A stretch of 64,000 nt of DNA from Candidatus Scalindua sp. SCAELEC01 (GCA_004282745.1 SHMT01000004.1:62001-126000), one strand, 5' to 3'; positions 27,921-36,913 are shown, counted from the stretch's first letter. The notes: generated by a model from the sequence alone, not told the origin. Numbers and translations: made by a program.

Positions 27921-29243
27921 ATGAATAGATTGTTAATGTATATCATCATTGTCGTAGTACCCGTATACAGTTCTCTTGCGAGTGCGCAGCACTCTGTCTT
28001 GGTAAATCTTAGCGGGGTCGATAAGGCGAGGCTTGTTTTACCTCAGGACCTCGTATATGAAGGTGCATTTCGGTTCCCTTCGGGTGGAGAAAATTCAAGA
28101 TGGTCATATGGGGCTAGTGGTTTTACCTTTTATCCTAATGGTGACTCTACAGGGCCAAATGATGGGTATCCCGGTTCACTCTATGGAATAGGGCATGATC
28201 ATCATCAACTCGTTGCGGAAATATCCATCCCAAAACCGGTAACTTCTCTTGGGAAAAATGCTGCGGAGCTCAATGTTGCCACATTCTTACAGGACTTTGC
28301 CGATATAACCGGAGGTCTAAGATCACAAATTGGAGTTGATAAAGTTGGTGGCCTGTCCTATCTACCCAAAATGGGGGCACAAGCAACAGGGAAGATCTAT
28401 TGGACAATATATGAGTATTATAACGCGAATGGCGTAGACTATTTGAGCCACGGGTGGTCAGAGTTGAATTTGTCAAAAGTTCAAGCGAAGGGTGTGTGGC
28501 ACGTTGGCCCAAAAAACAATTCTGAATTCCATTCAATGAGGAGTGCTGATTACATATTTGAGATACCCGCATCGTGGGCTGATATTCATGTCGGTAATAA
28601 ATATCTTGCCTCTGGTAGACACCGAGAAGCGGGTGCGTTTGGATCAAGTGAAGGGCCTGCACTTTTTGCGTTTGGACCGTATAACGATGGAAATCCTCCT
28701 GGTAACGGTGCGGTATTGGATGCGGTACCGTTAATTTGGTATCCCAAAGGAGGTGGTTACTATCCCGATTATAGTGAATGTGATAGATGGGGGGGCGGTG
28801 CTTGGTTAACCGCCGGGGAAAAGTCAGCAGTTGTCTTTGTGGGAAGTAAAGCTCTCGGTGACACATATTATGGAGATGGACGTTCCTTTGATTGTAGTAA
28901 TGCCAAAGGATATCATTGTACACCCTATGAACCGCAAATTATCTTCTACGACCCCGAAGACCTTACCTCTGTAGCAAACGGTGGGAAAAAACCTTACCAA
29001 GTTGTACCGTATGCGATCTTTCGTCCGGCAGGTTTCATGTGGGATCAATGTCGAGTCGATCTTGGTGGTGCAGCATTTGATCGGGCAAGAGGCCTGCTCT
29101 ATGTTTTTCAAAAATCGGCGGAGAGAGTGACCAATAGCTATGAATCTTATCCACTTGCTCATGTGTTTAAGATTACGGGAAGTGGTTCACCCGTGGACAC
29201 AACTCCACCATCACCACCAACTAAATTGGAACTGCAGCCATGA
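27921..29243 (+). CDS. Secreted protein of unknown function
   Basis: Residues 1-22 form a clear signal peptide ending ASA-Q. The start is supported by AGAGGAG about 10 bases upstream. The mature part is rich in glycine, tyrosine and tryptophan, with motifs such as YEGAFRFPSG and GSLYGIGHDHHQLVAEISIP that suggest a beta-propeller-like secreted protein. It ends in a proline/threonine-rich linker (PVDTTPPSPPTKL) of the kind that usually precedes a fibronectin-type domain, which is absent here. It may therefore be C-terminally shortened. I do not recognise the family. It closes the polysaccharide locus and may be surface exposed. Confidence 0.7.
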   Translation: MNRLLMYIIIVVVPVYSSLASAQHSVLVNLSGVDKARLVLPQDLVYEGAFRFPSGGENSRWSYGASGFTFYPNGDSTGPNDGYPGSLYGIGHDHHQLVAEISIPKPVTSLGKNAAELNVATFLQDFADITGGLRSQIGVDKVGGLSYLPKMGAQATGKIYWTIYEYYNANGVDYLSHGWSELNLSKVQAKGVWHVGPKNNSEFHSMRSADYIFEIPASWADIHVGNKYLASGRHREAGAFGSSEGPALFAFGPYNDGNPPGNGAVLDAVPLIWYPKGGGYYPDYSECDRWGGGAWLTAGEKSAVVFVGSKALGDTYYGDGRSFDCSNAKGYHCTPYEPQIIFYDPEDLTSVANGGKKPYQVVPYAIFRPAGFMWDQCRVDLGGAAFDRARGLLYVFQKSAERVTNSYESYPLAHVFKITGSGSPVDTTPPSPPTKLELQP

Positions 29244-29930
29244 TTTTTTCTAGAAATGAGCATCTTACTCTATTGCATGTAAGAAACTTTCGCTGCTTAA
29301 ACGGTATCAGGGCTGAATGAGGTACAATGTATCCTATACATAAGGCGCTTTCGTTTCCGTACAATGGTTGTAAAATTGACAAAATCACCCTTTTTTTGAA
29401 TCGGTTAAACTCCTTTTTCAAAACACTCCTCCGTGCTTCTGCCTTCCCCCCATTTACAAAATACTCCTCCCAATAATACCAAATAGTGTTTGAACGAAAA
29501 CTCCCAAGCTTGCATACACTTGGAAGGCAAGCCATCTACTACGTTACTGCAACAATTTCGAAATCCTCAAGTACAATTGTACGTTCCGGTTACGAAATTG
29601 TTACGCGCATTGTACCTGGGAACTTTTCACTCAAACACAGGGTTTTCGTTCAGACACCTAATACACTTTTTGCTTGATTTGATACCCTAATCTGCTATTC
29701 ATTGAATACCATTGCATTTTAAGAACTACCCTGTTACTCTTAAATATTCAATAGGAGCACTTGTGTGCTCTCAGGTAGTGCGATTAAAAATCATTTATTA
29801 ATGTATTTTGATTAATAATCAGAGTGGATTCGCCTATATTGTGTTACCGTATTGCTTATTACATAATTTGCTGAATAAGTATTTTTACTGTTACTATGTA
29901 TACTATTTTTTCTAAATGTATTGATATGTC
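29244..29930. other. Intergenic region with one MITE copy
   Basis: The 687 bases between the secreted protein and the ParB-like gene hold MITE copy C (29486-29657) and no convincing gene. The short frames here run through the repeat or are out of phase with any recognisable protein. The last 250 bases are very AT-rich and may hold the ParB-like promoter, but I cannot fix a convincing pair of boxes. Confidence 0.6.
29486..29657 (+). mobile_element. MITE copy C (172 bp, internal 27-bp insertion)
   Basis: The terminal repeats are GTGTTTGAACGAAAAC and the complement of GTTTTCGTTCAGACAC. It is flanked by CAAATA (29480-29485) and CTAATA (29658-29663), a duplication with one mismatch. It is of the same subtype as copies A and D, but carries about 27 extra bases after the left repeat (CCCAAGCTTGCATACACTTG region). 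Confidence 0.85.
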
Positions 29931-30908
29931 ATGACTATACAAAAACTAAACATCGAGGATATACATTTTTCATCGGAAGAAAATATGAGATATTTGTCGA
30001 GTTCCGTGCAAATTTTAAACAAACTCATGGATTCAATAGGTAAAGTGGGCCTCATTAATCCGGTGATAGTAAAAAAAATGAAAAAAGGGAACAAATTATA
30101 TACCATTGTTTGTGGATATCAACGGGTTTGGGCTTTTAAAGAGTTAGAAATAGAGAAAATCGATGCAAAAATTGTTGATGGAGTTACGGATGAAGAACTC
30201 CTCCTCATCAGTTTTTACGATAATCTCTATTCACGGGGATTTAACGATATAGAAAAGGCCGCTATCCTTAAAAATTTTAGAGAGATAGGTTATACGAAAA
30301 AGAGATTGCTATTGGAAATATTACCTCTTTTAGATATTCCACAAAATGAGAAAATTTTAGATAAATATCTTTCTCTTTTAAGGCTTGGAGAGAAAGTGGT
30401 CGATTCTCTCGTTAAGCAGGAATTGGAGATTGAAAAGGCCTTTCTTCTTGCTCCTCTTGAAAAGGATGAGAGTGATAGCGTTTATACTGTTTTATGTAAG
30501 GAATCAAAGATGAACGTAAATGAGGCAAAGGAAACGCTAAGGAACTTACTTGACCTGAAACAGATCAAGCAGTGCGGGATTCCTGAATTACTAAAGCTAA
30601 GGGAAATCAAAAGTATTCTTCAAGAGAGCAATACGAACAAAAGGCAAAAAGGGGAGTGTATTTACCGGTTAATTAAGGGCATGCGTTATCCGACCATTAC
30701 CAAAAAAGAGAATGAGTTTGCCCTATCAGTGAAAGCGTTGGCCCTTGATAACAACGTTCGTATTAATCACTCCAGATTTTTCGAGAAGGATGAGATCCAG
30801 ATTTCCATCAAGGTCTCGGATGAGAAGGGTCTAGGAGGCTACCTGACTAAGCTTCAGACCCACGTACAGGCAGGTTGTTTTAAGAAGATTTTTCCAGAAC
30901 ATGGTTAG
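29931..30908 (+). CDS. ParB/Spo0J-like nuclease-fold protein
   Basis: Residues 1-90 form a ParB N-terminal domain: MDSIGKVGLINPVIVKK, then YTIVCGYQRVWAFKEL, which is the conserved GxxR nucleotide-binding box in slightly altered form (GYQR). A helical middle part follows (residues 95-170) with a possible helix-turn-helix around TKKRLLLEILPLL. The C-terminal third is not recognisable. There is no ParA partner next to it and no parS-like palindrome that I can see, so it may be a regulator rather than a chromosome partition protein. The ATG at 29931 has no strong ribosome site. Confidence 0.65.
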   Translation: MTIQKLNIEDIHFSSEENMRYLSSSVQILNKLMDSIGKVGLINPVIVKKMKKGNKLYTIVCGYQRVWAFKELEIEKIDAKIVDGVTDEELLLISFYDNLYSRGFNDIEKAAILKNFREIGYTKKRLLLEILPLLDIPQNEKILDKYLSLLRLGEKVVDSLVKQELEIEKAFLLAPLEKDESDSVYTVLCKESKMNVNEAKETLRNLLDLKQIKQCGIPELLKLREIKSILQESNTNKRQKGECIYRLIKGMRYPTITKKENEFALSVKALALDNNVRINHSRFFEKDEIQISIKVSDEKGLGGYLTKLQTHVQAGCFKKIFPEHG

Positions 30909-30932
30909 ACATTAATAGTGGAGATATAGGGA

Positions 30933-32912
30933 TTGTTAATCTTAGGCGTTGATATTGGAGGGACGTTTACGGACTTTGTATCATTTGATGGAAGGAAATT
31001 GCATACTGCAAAAATCCTCTCTACACCTAACAAACCTGAAGAAGCGGTATTCAGGGGGATAAGACTACTTGGGCTTTCACAAAAGCAGGTTAACATTGTT
31101 CATGGATCCACGGTTGCTACGAATGCACTTCTTGAACGGAGAGGGGCAAAGGTTGCCTTGGTCACAACAAAGGGCTATGAAGGCGTAATCCAAATTGGCA
31201 GACAAAACAGGAGTACTCTCTACGATCTTTTTATTGAACGCGAATCACCTTTCGTTTCTGAAAAAGATATATTTGGTGTTCAAGAGAGGGTTACGGCAAC
31301 GGGAGAAGTGAAGCAGTTGGTAAGCAAGCATAGTTTGAAAAAGATAAAGACGATATTATTGAAAAATAGGATAGAGGCGGTTGCTATCTGTTTTCTTTTT
31401 TCTTATACCAATCCTGTAAACGAAGAGGTGGTAATGGATTATTTAAAACAAACAGGTATTCACATTTCTGCATCCCATAAAATTTTACCTGAATATCGTG
31501 AATTTGAGAGATTTAGTACAACAGTAGCAAATGCATACGTGTCACCAGTTATGTCAAGGTACATAGCATCTCTAGAGAATAAACTTGGTGTCAATTGTTT
31601 AAGGATAATGCAATCGAATGGCGGTAGCATCTCTTCAAAACGAGCGAAAGAGAGGTCTATAAACTGTGTACTATCAGGGCCTGCAGGTGGAGTAGTGGGC
31701 GCTTCCAGAATTGCAAAGCTTGCAGGTTTTGAAAAAATTATTACCTTCGATATGGGGGGAACTTCAACCGATGTATCTCTGTGTGATGGGAGTGCACTTC
31801 ACACAACTAAAACTTCGATTGGAGATGTTCCGATAAAGATTCCCGTAATAGACATTCATACCGTCGGTGCTGGAGGTGGATCTATTGCCTACCTTGACCC
31901 TGGAGGTGCATTGAGAGTTGGTCCTCAGAGTGCAGGCTCTGTGCCCGGTCCAATCTGCTACGGCAAAGGAGAGAAGATAACGGTTACCGATGCTAATCTC
32001 TTTTTGGGGAGAATTTATGCTGAATATTTTCTCGGTGGCAGGATGTGTCTTGACGTTAACAAAGTGTCTGAGGCCGTGAATTTGTTTTCGAAGAGAGTAA
32101 AGATTGGTCCAGTCAAATTGGCTGAAGGCATAATAGATGTTGCTAATACGCATATGGAAAGGGCCATTAAGGTGATTTCAGTTGAGAAGGGGTTTGATGT
32201 AAGGGATTACACCCTGGTCTCTTTCGGGGGTGCAGGTGGGCAACATGCATGCGAGTTGGCAAACAATCTCTCAATGAAGGGAGTCTTGATTCCGAAGAAT
32301 GCTGGCGTATTATCTGCACTCGGTATGACCATTGCCGATATTGTGAAAGATTACTCAAAGAGTGTGCTCGTCTCGGTTGACAAAAGTGATTTTAATAAAC
32401 TTCTTAAAATGCTGATGCCATTAGTTAGTACAGGCAAAAACGAAATCCTTGCCGAAGGTATCCCGGAATATAAGATAAAGACAGAGAAATTTCTTGATAT
32501 GAGGTATGTAAACCAATCTCACGAAATTACCTTACCTTTTAAAAAGAGTTTTGTTGAAGATTTTCACCGACTTCATAAGAGATTGTACGGTTACGCAGGA
32601 AGAGAGTACGAGGTGGAAGTGGTTAATGTTCGAGTACGGGTGACGGGAAAAACGAGGAAACCTTCATTTGTAACAAAATCAAAGAGGATGAAAAGAGAAA
32701 GTGGGGAACTTCTCAACGTGTCTAGGTGTTTTTTTAAGGGCAAATGGATGCAGGTAAATATTTATGACAGGCTTAGTCTCTCAACCGGTTCCTCAATGAA
32801 GGGGCCTGCACTGATCGTGGAAGACACGGCAACAACATTTCTCCCTCCCAATTATTTGTGTGATGTTGATGGGTATGAAAACCTTATTATAAGAAAGGAG
32901 ATTGAAAAATGA
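30933..32912 (+). CDS. Hydantoinase/oxoprolinase family protein (HyuA-like)
   Basis: This is an ASKHA-fold ATPase of 659 residues. LGVDIGGTFTDFV at the N-terminus and VHGSTVATNALLERRGA are the first nucleotide-binding motifs. ITFDMGGTSTDVSL (about residue 270) and VGAGGGSIAYLDPGGALRVG are the family signatures, and the C-terminal domain around residues 550-650 is intact. It starts with TTG at 30933, preceded by the purine-rich GGAGATATAGGGA. HyuA-type subunits normally pair with HyuB to hydrolyse cyclic amides; no hyuB-like gene follows. It lies 24 bases after the ParB-like gene and may be co-transcribed with it. Confidence 0.85.
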   Translation: MLILGVDIGGTFTDFVSFDGRKLHTAKILSTPNKPEEAVFRGIRLLGLSQKQVNIVHGSTVATNALLERRGAKVALVTTKGYEGVIQIGRQNRSTLYDLFIERESPFVSEKDIFGVQERVTATGEVKQLVSKHSLKKIKTILLKNRIEAVAICFLFSYTNPVNEEVVMDYLKQTGIHISASHKILPEYREFERFSTTVANAYVSPVMSRYIASLENKLGVNCLRIMQSNGGSISSKRAKERSINCVLSGPAGGVVGASRIAKLAGFEKIITFDMGGTSTDVSLCDGSALHTTKTSIGDVPIKIPVIDIHTVGAGGGSIAYLDPGGALRVGPQSAGSVPGPICYGKGEKITVTDANLFLGRIYAEYFLGGRMCLDVNKVSEAVNLFSKRVKIGPVKLAEGIIDVANTHMERAIKVISVEKGFDVRDYTLVSFGGAGGQHACELANNLSMKGVLIPKNAGVLSALGMTIADIVKDYSKSVLVSVDKSDFNKLLKMLMPLVSTGKNEILAEGIPEYKIKTEKFLDMRYVNQSHEITLPFKKSFVEDFHRLHKRLYGYAGREYEVEVVNVRVRVTGKTRKPSFVTKSKRMKRESGELLNVSRCFFKGKWMQVNIYDRLSLSTGSSMKGPALIVEDTATTFLPPNYLCDVDGYENLIIRKEIEK

Positions 32913-33045
32913 GAAGAATGTACTCTTTTCTCAGTTAATAGTGAGACAAATACAACTGTTGGAAAAATTAACGTAATCATTAAACGGTTTGAAGGGTATG
33001 GTGCAATGTATAAGACAAAGGGTTTCTGATTAAAGAGTACTTGAC

Positions 33046-33383
33046 TAAGGGCCCAAGAAAAAATAACTTGTGTTTGAACGAAAACTACCCATCTACTACG
33101 TTGCTGCAACAATTTCGAAATCCTCAAGTACAATTGTACGTTCCGGTTACGAAATTGTTACGCGCCTTGTACCTGGGCACTTTTCATTCAAACACAGGGT
33201 TTTCGTTCAGACACTAACTTGTTGTTCTCGCATCTCATTTTCAGGTCACCTTCGGCCGCTCTTCACTCGCAGCATCCTCGCTGTAGCTTAGGCTACACCT
33301 GCGGTCCTGGTTGGTCAGATCGGCCAAATTTGACATAAAACTGAGCACGATAAAACAACAAGTTATTTTTTCCTGCACCCTAA
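33046..33383. repeat. Inverted-ended element interrupted by MITE copy D
   Basis: The left end TAAGGGCCCAAGAAAAAATA continues as AACTTG, is interrupted by the MITE, and resumes as TTGTTCTCG. The right end ACAAGTTATTTTTTCCTGCA followed by CCCTA is its inverted partner. Without the MITE and one duplication the element is about 187 bp. The core is GC-richer and holds a hairpin TGTAGC-TTAG-GCTACA at 33282-33297. Related ends occur at 24651-24779. Confidence 0.6.
33070..33214 (+). mobile_element. 145-bp MITE, copy D
   Basis: The ends are the same as copy A, with a perfect 6-bp duplication TAACTT (33064-33069 and 33215-33220). The interior is nearly identical to copy A, including the GTACAATTGTAC core and an uninterrupted reading frame from the first GTG. 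It is nested inside another inverted-ended repeat, which shows the MITE insertion is the later event. Confidence 0.9.
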
Positions 33384-33445
33384 GGGGGTTCTTTGCCTTG
33401 TGATGGGTATAATATATTAATGGGAACAAATATGGGGGGAAAATA

Positions 33446-34345
33446 ATGAAGGCTTCCATAGATTTGGGAACCAATACCTGTCTTTTATTAATTGCGGAGG
33501 TTGAGGCAGGGCGAGTTAAGAACGTAAAAGGAGATTATGCTGAAATTGTCCGTCTTGGGGAAAAAGTAGATCAAACCGGACAGCTTCAACCAGCGGCCAT
33601 GGATCGCGCCCTCTCCTGTCTCTTGAGCTATAAAAAAAGACTTGCTAAGGTTTGTATCTTACCTGGTGAGGTCGTTTGTGTTGCTACCAGTCAGGCGAGG
33701 AATGGGAGAAACAGTGCTGAATTTTTTTTAAAGGTTTTGAAGGAAACTGGTTTCAGATTCAAAACCATTACAGCACTAGAAGAGGCACGATTTACTTTTT
33801 ATGGCTCTCTCCTTACTGATATGGATTCATCCCGTTATCTTGTAGTGGACTTAGGAGGGGGCAGCACAGAGTTTGTAGCTGTTGATGGTGGGAGAAGTCT
33901 CGAATTAGGTTCCGTTCGGTTTACCGAGAGGTATCTGACATCAGATCCGGTAACAGAGGCACAATTTCAGAGATGTATTAAAGAAATCGATAAGAAATTG
34001 GAAGTCCTTAAACCCTGGAGAAACACATTGCCAGATGACCTTGAGATGATTGCGGTAGCCGGTACAGCAACAACGCTTGCTTCCTGGCACCTTGCACAAG
34101 AGGAATTTAATGCAAACGAAATTGAGATGGAGGAACTTGCAAAAGGAGATTTTGTTACTATGGTAGATATCCTTAAATCCCAAACTGTTTCAGAAAGGTT
34201 GGAGTTGTTGGGTATAGAAGAGGGACGGGCCGATGTTATTCTTGCGGGGGCAATGATTTTTTGGAGAATCATGGAAAAACTTGGCTTTTCAAGTTGTCGA
34301 ATCAGTCCACGAGGTTTAAGGTATGGAGTATTTGCGACAATCTGA
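33446..34345 (+). CDS. Ppx/GppA-type phosphatase
   Basis: This is an ASKHA-fold phosphatase of 299 residues. ASIDLGTNTCLLLIAEV at the N-terminus, VVDLGGGSTEFV (about residue 133) and IAVAGTATTLAS (about residue 207) are the phosphate-binding and adenosine motifs of exopolyphosphatase/pppGpp phosphohydrolases. It corresponds to the short form that lacks the C-terminal HD-like domain of E. coli Ppx. GGGGGGAAAATA provides a ribosome site before ATG 33446. It may link polyphosphate or (p)ppGpp levels to stress, as known for the family. Confidence 0.85.
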   Translation: MKASIDLGTNTCLLLIAEVEAGRVKNVKGDYAEIVRLGEKVDQTGQLQPAAMDRALSCLLSYKKRLAKVCILPGEVVCVATSQARNGRNSAEFFLKVLKETGFRFKTITALEEARFTFYGSLLTDMDSSRYLVVDLGGGSTEFVAVDGGRSLELGSVRFTERYLTSDPVTEAQFQRCIKEIDKKLEVLKPWRNTLPDDLEMIAVAGTATTLASWHLAQEEFNANEIEMEELAKGDFVTMVDILKSQTVSERLELLGIEEGRADVILAGAMIFWRIMEKLGFSSCRISPRGLRYGVFATI

Positions 34346-34486
34346 TAGTAAAATTATTTCAAAGAGTACCGATAAGTAGTAAACATTGGCCTTGCTAGAA
34401 TAGGTTTTGTAAAATTGCGAGTTCCTCGCACGGAGTAAATCTCTTTTTGGTAAGAAAGGCTCATGCATGATGAAATAAAAATATAA

Positions 34487-34515
34487 TTGTTTGACTCAAT
34501 GACTTAGGATATAAT
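34487..34515 (+). promoter_or_regulatory. Sigma-70-like promoter for the exported protein gene
   Basis: TTGTTT (34487-34492) and TATAAT (34510-34515) are separated by 17 bases, a consensus -10 box with a four-of-six -35 box. The gene starts at 34567, so the leader would be about 45 bases. This is a sequence match only. Confidence 0.45.
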
Positions 34516-34566
34516 TCACGCTTTATTTTATTCTTGATAGTGATTGTTAACCTTAATTAAAAAAAT

Positions 34567-35382
34567 ATGATTAAAAATTTCTTTTTTATATGCCTCATTT
34601 CACTTCTCATACCAGCCACTGCTTTTTCATTTGATAATCAAACCGAGGTCAATTTGGCTAAAACCGCACAGGTTGATAAAAAGCAAGTGATCAATGATGT
34701 CTATTCACTTGTTGATGAAGAAAATATTAAGCTGTTTAATCAAAAGGACAGTGAAATGGATAAATTGCTGGAAGACCTTTTTACCGTTACAGTTCCTAGG
34801 TCAAAACTTGAGCAGTTTTATACAATGCTTTATTATATTTCGAAGTATGCTACGATTGAAAAAGACGAGATTAAGATTGATCGTGACTCGACGATTAGAC
34901 TATTGATTTCAAGTAAGGTTTTCAGTGATCCGGGATTCCCCAAGCGAATTTCTCAGGTCTATTTGTCTCGGGTCGATAGAGAAACGCCATACTATAAAGT
35001 TTCATTTGATAGCGATCAAATAGAGCTGGAATTGAATAAAAGCTATGGATATGGTATTTCCAGGGAGGGGATGCACCAACAGGCAAAATCGCTCGTCTTC
35101 TACGGATCATTTTCTTTCAGACTGAGGAAAAAGGAAGAGAATGTTGAAGCCTTTGATTTTGAAGATGTTGACCTCTACGGATCTTTTGGTTCTCGAGGTT
35201 TTATCAATGTTGATATTCAATATGTTGCGATAAAGTCCGTCGAATTCCATAAGGGAACTGATATGGCGCTGGTGAAGGCAAAGGTTTCTCGAAAAGAGTT
35301 TGAAGAGAACAAACACACTTGGCTTCTTAGTCTCGTAACAAGATTCGTTAATGATAAGTCTTTGCAACCGATAGACTGGTAA
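34567..35382 (+). CDS. Exported protein of unknown function
   Basis: Residues 1-20 are a signal peptide ending TAFS-F, so the protein is exported. The rest (about 250 residues) is soluble and mixed in charge, with no motif I recognise; DFEDVDLYGSFGSRGFINVD around residue 200 looks like beta-structure. A consensus-like promoter precedes it and no gene follows closely, so it may be a single-gene unit. No lipobox is seen. Confidence 0.65.
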   Translation: MIKNFFFICLISLLIPATAFSFDNQTEVNLAKTAQVDKKQVINDVYSLVDEENIKLFNQKDSEMDKLLEDLFTVTVPRSKLEQFYTMLYYISKYATIEKDEIKIDRDSTIRLLISSKVFSDPGFPKRISQVYLSRVDRETPYYKVSFDSDQIELELNKSYGYGISREGMHQQAKSLVFYGSFSFRLRKKEENVEAFDFEDVDLYGSFGSRGFINVDIQYVAIKSVEFHKGTDMALVKAKVSRKEFEENKHTWLLSLVTRFVNDKSLQPIDW

Positions 35383-35636
35383 GGCATCAACTGAAATCAG
35401 CAATGGATAATATAATCTTTTCATTAGGGTATGGCGGTTTGTGAATTGATGAGGTTTTAAAACACCGACAAATTTTTTGTGTTTATAACAATAGATATTC
35501 AATGTTTCACACCACTTTTGTAAGTATGATTTTTAATGGCTGCGTTTAGCCAGAGGTTTTTAAAACAATTCAGAAAATGAGGAAAGCACCTTGAAGATAT
35601 TTAATTTAAATAATTGCTTGTGAAAGGATGAAGACC

Positions 35637-36287
35637 ATGGATATTAAAGAGTTGGAAGAGGGGATAACAGATGCTATCAGGTCGTCGACAGATGAAGTTT
35701 TTACCTCTATGCTCATGATGGAAGTAAAGGCTGAAGACTCGTTTGTTAGAGATGAAAAAACTGTCAGTACAGATTTGATCTCGTCTCTCCATTTCTTTGG
35801 TGAAAATTATATGGGGAAGATTGCCGTCTTTTCATCTGGCGCTGTCGCATGTCATATTGCCAATGCAATGCTTGGGAGTGAGACCAAAGAGGTGGATAGT
35901 GAAATCAAAGATGGTATGGGAGAAATTGTCAATATGATTGCCGGTAGCGCAAAGGTAAAGTTATTTGATGCACTTGGCGATATTCATCTTTTAACACCAT
36001 GGGTAATAGCTGGAAGGCATTTGTCCATTGCCTCTTCAGATGGAAATAGTGGTAGTGAACTTGATTTGGCCCTTGATGCCCAAGCGCAATTTTCCTGGGT
36101 AATGACAAAATTTACGTTTGAACACGGCTCATTTATGGTAGGGGTACAACCAAACGCCGTTCCTGATGAAAACAAAAGTTCTTCTGATAATACTATTGAG
36201 TCCTTGCAGGAAGAAAATAGAATATTGAAAAAAGAAGTTGAACATCTTCAATCGCAGTTAAACAACACAATTGCCTCTTCTCTTTAA
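35637..36287 (+). CDS. CheX-like chemotaxis/phosphatase protein
   Basis: This is a CheC/CheX-fold protein. DGMGEIVNMIAGSAK near residue 100 is the E-x2-N phosphatase motif that acts on CheY-P-type receivers. YMGKIAVFSSGAVACHIANA belongs to the conserved fold. The start at 35637 is preferred because AAAGGA lies 8 bases before it, whereas the in-frame ATG at 35628 overlaps that site. The C-terminal 35 residues (LQEENRILKKEVEHLQSQL) form a coiled coil, an addition not usual in CheX, suggesting dimerisation or a partner. No other chemotaxis gene is nearby. Confidence 0.8.
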   Translation: MDIKELEEGITDAIRSSTDEVFTSMLMMEVKAEDSFVRDEKTVSTDLISSLHFFGENYMGKIAVFSSGAVACHIANAMLGSETKEVDSEIKDGMGEIVNMIAGSAKVKLFDALGDIHLLTPWVIAGRHLSIASSDGNSGSELDLALDAQAQFSWVMTKFTFEHGSFMVGVQPNAVPDENKSSSDNTIESLQEENRILKKEVEHLQSQLNNTIASSL

Positions 36288-36913
36288 TGCATAACCGTAT
36301 AAACAGAACGGTTTCTTGCTATCACAATTGATAGGTAAATTGGTAAGTTTATCTAAAAAAGGAGCGTGTTCTATATTTTCGATGTTTTCTGTTTGTTGAT
36401 ATCTAGTTGGGCACGAAAGGGTTGTCGGCGTACTACCGAAAAACCCGCACTTTACATTACCTTTGGCATGAAACAGGAGTTAGGCTGAAATCCCCCAAAC
36501 ACGATGGCACCCATCAATAAGTGTAACCGGTGCGGAGGTCTTTGCGCGACTTCATATTCATGATACGGCTATGACGACTACATGTTGCCTCACGAGAGAA
36601 AATATTTACTTCTCAACGTTTGTGATACACTCTGTTCATCTCTCCGATTCAGTTCAGTTCCCGCTCACCTCTTGCTCCTGCTGTTAACATGGTATACTCC
36701 TCAAATTTTTCTTATAAAAAAAGATATTTCTGCATTTCCAAAAAAGGTATCTGATTATCCGTGTTGTTAATTTGATATCACTCTACCACTCTTTTCCACT
36801 TGATTTTTGATACTTATACACTTAGTATTTAAGAGTATACTTATCCCAAATCGGTTTTAGTATATCATAGAAGTCAATTTTTCATGAATCAATCTATACA
36901 AGCGTGAGTAGTT
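36288..36913. other. Intergenic region without a supported gene
   Basis: These 626 bases contain no convincing CDS. A 19-codon frame at 36504-36563 reads MAPINKCNRCGGLCATSYS and resembles the beginning of a small zinc-ribbon protein, so it may be a decayed gene. A 29-bp palindromic remnant of the inner element lies at 36836-36864, just upstream of the decarboxylase. Confidence 0.5.
36836..36864. repeat. Miniature inner element
   Basis: TATACTTATCCC joined to AAATCGGTTTTAGTATA brings the two ends of the inner TA-flanked element together with the middle missing. It stands about 50 bases before the decarboxylase start and could form a small hairpin in the leader. Confidence 0.5.

Larger units (their letters stand above)
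32913..33445. other. Intergenic region holding an element split by a MITE
   Basis: The 533 bases between the HyuA-like gene and the Ppx-like gene contain an element with inverted ends (33046-33383) into which MITE copy D (33070-33214) has inserted. No gene is supported. A short frame from 33070 is MITE sequence continued into the flanking repeat. Confidence 0.65.

Noticed and set aside
28270-28923. 217-codon minus-strand frame
   Set aside because: It lies wholly opposite the secreted protein gene at 27921, has a histidine/tyrosine-rich composition expected of an antisense shadow, and no recognisable motif.
29486-29677. 63-codon frame in MITE copy C
   Set aside because: It is the MITE's own open frame continued a few codons into flanking DNA; no downstream gene is joined and no ribosome site is seen.
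33070-33291. 73-codon frame in MITE copy D
   Set aside because: Same MITE frame running into the surrounding repeat; not a gene.
34492-34515. TTGACT plus TATAAT promoter pair
   Set aside because: The spacing is only 13 bases; the TTGTTT box with 17-base spacing to the same TATAAT is the better candidate.
36504-36563. 19-codon frame with a zinc-ribbon-like CNRCGGLC pattern
   Set aside because: Too short, without a ribosome site; at best a decayed remnant of a small zinc-ribbon gene.
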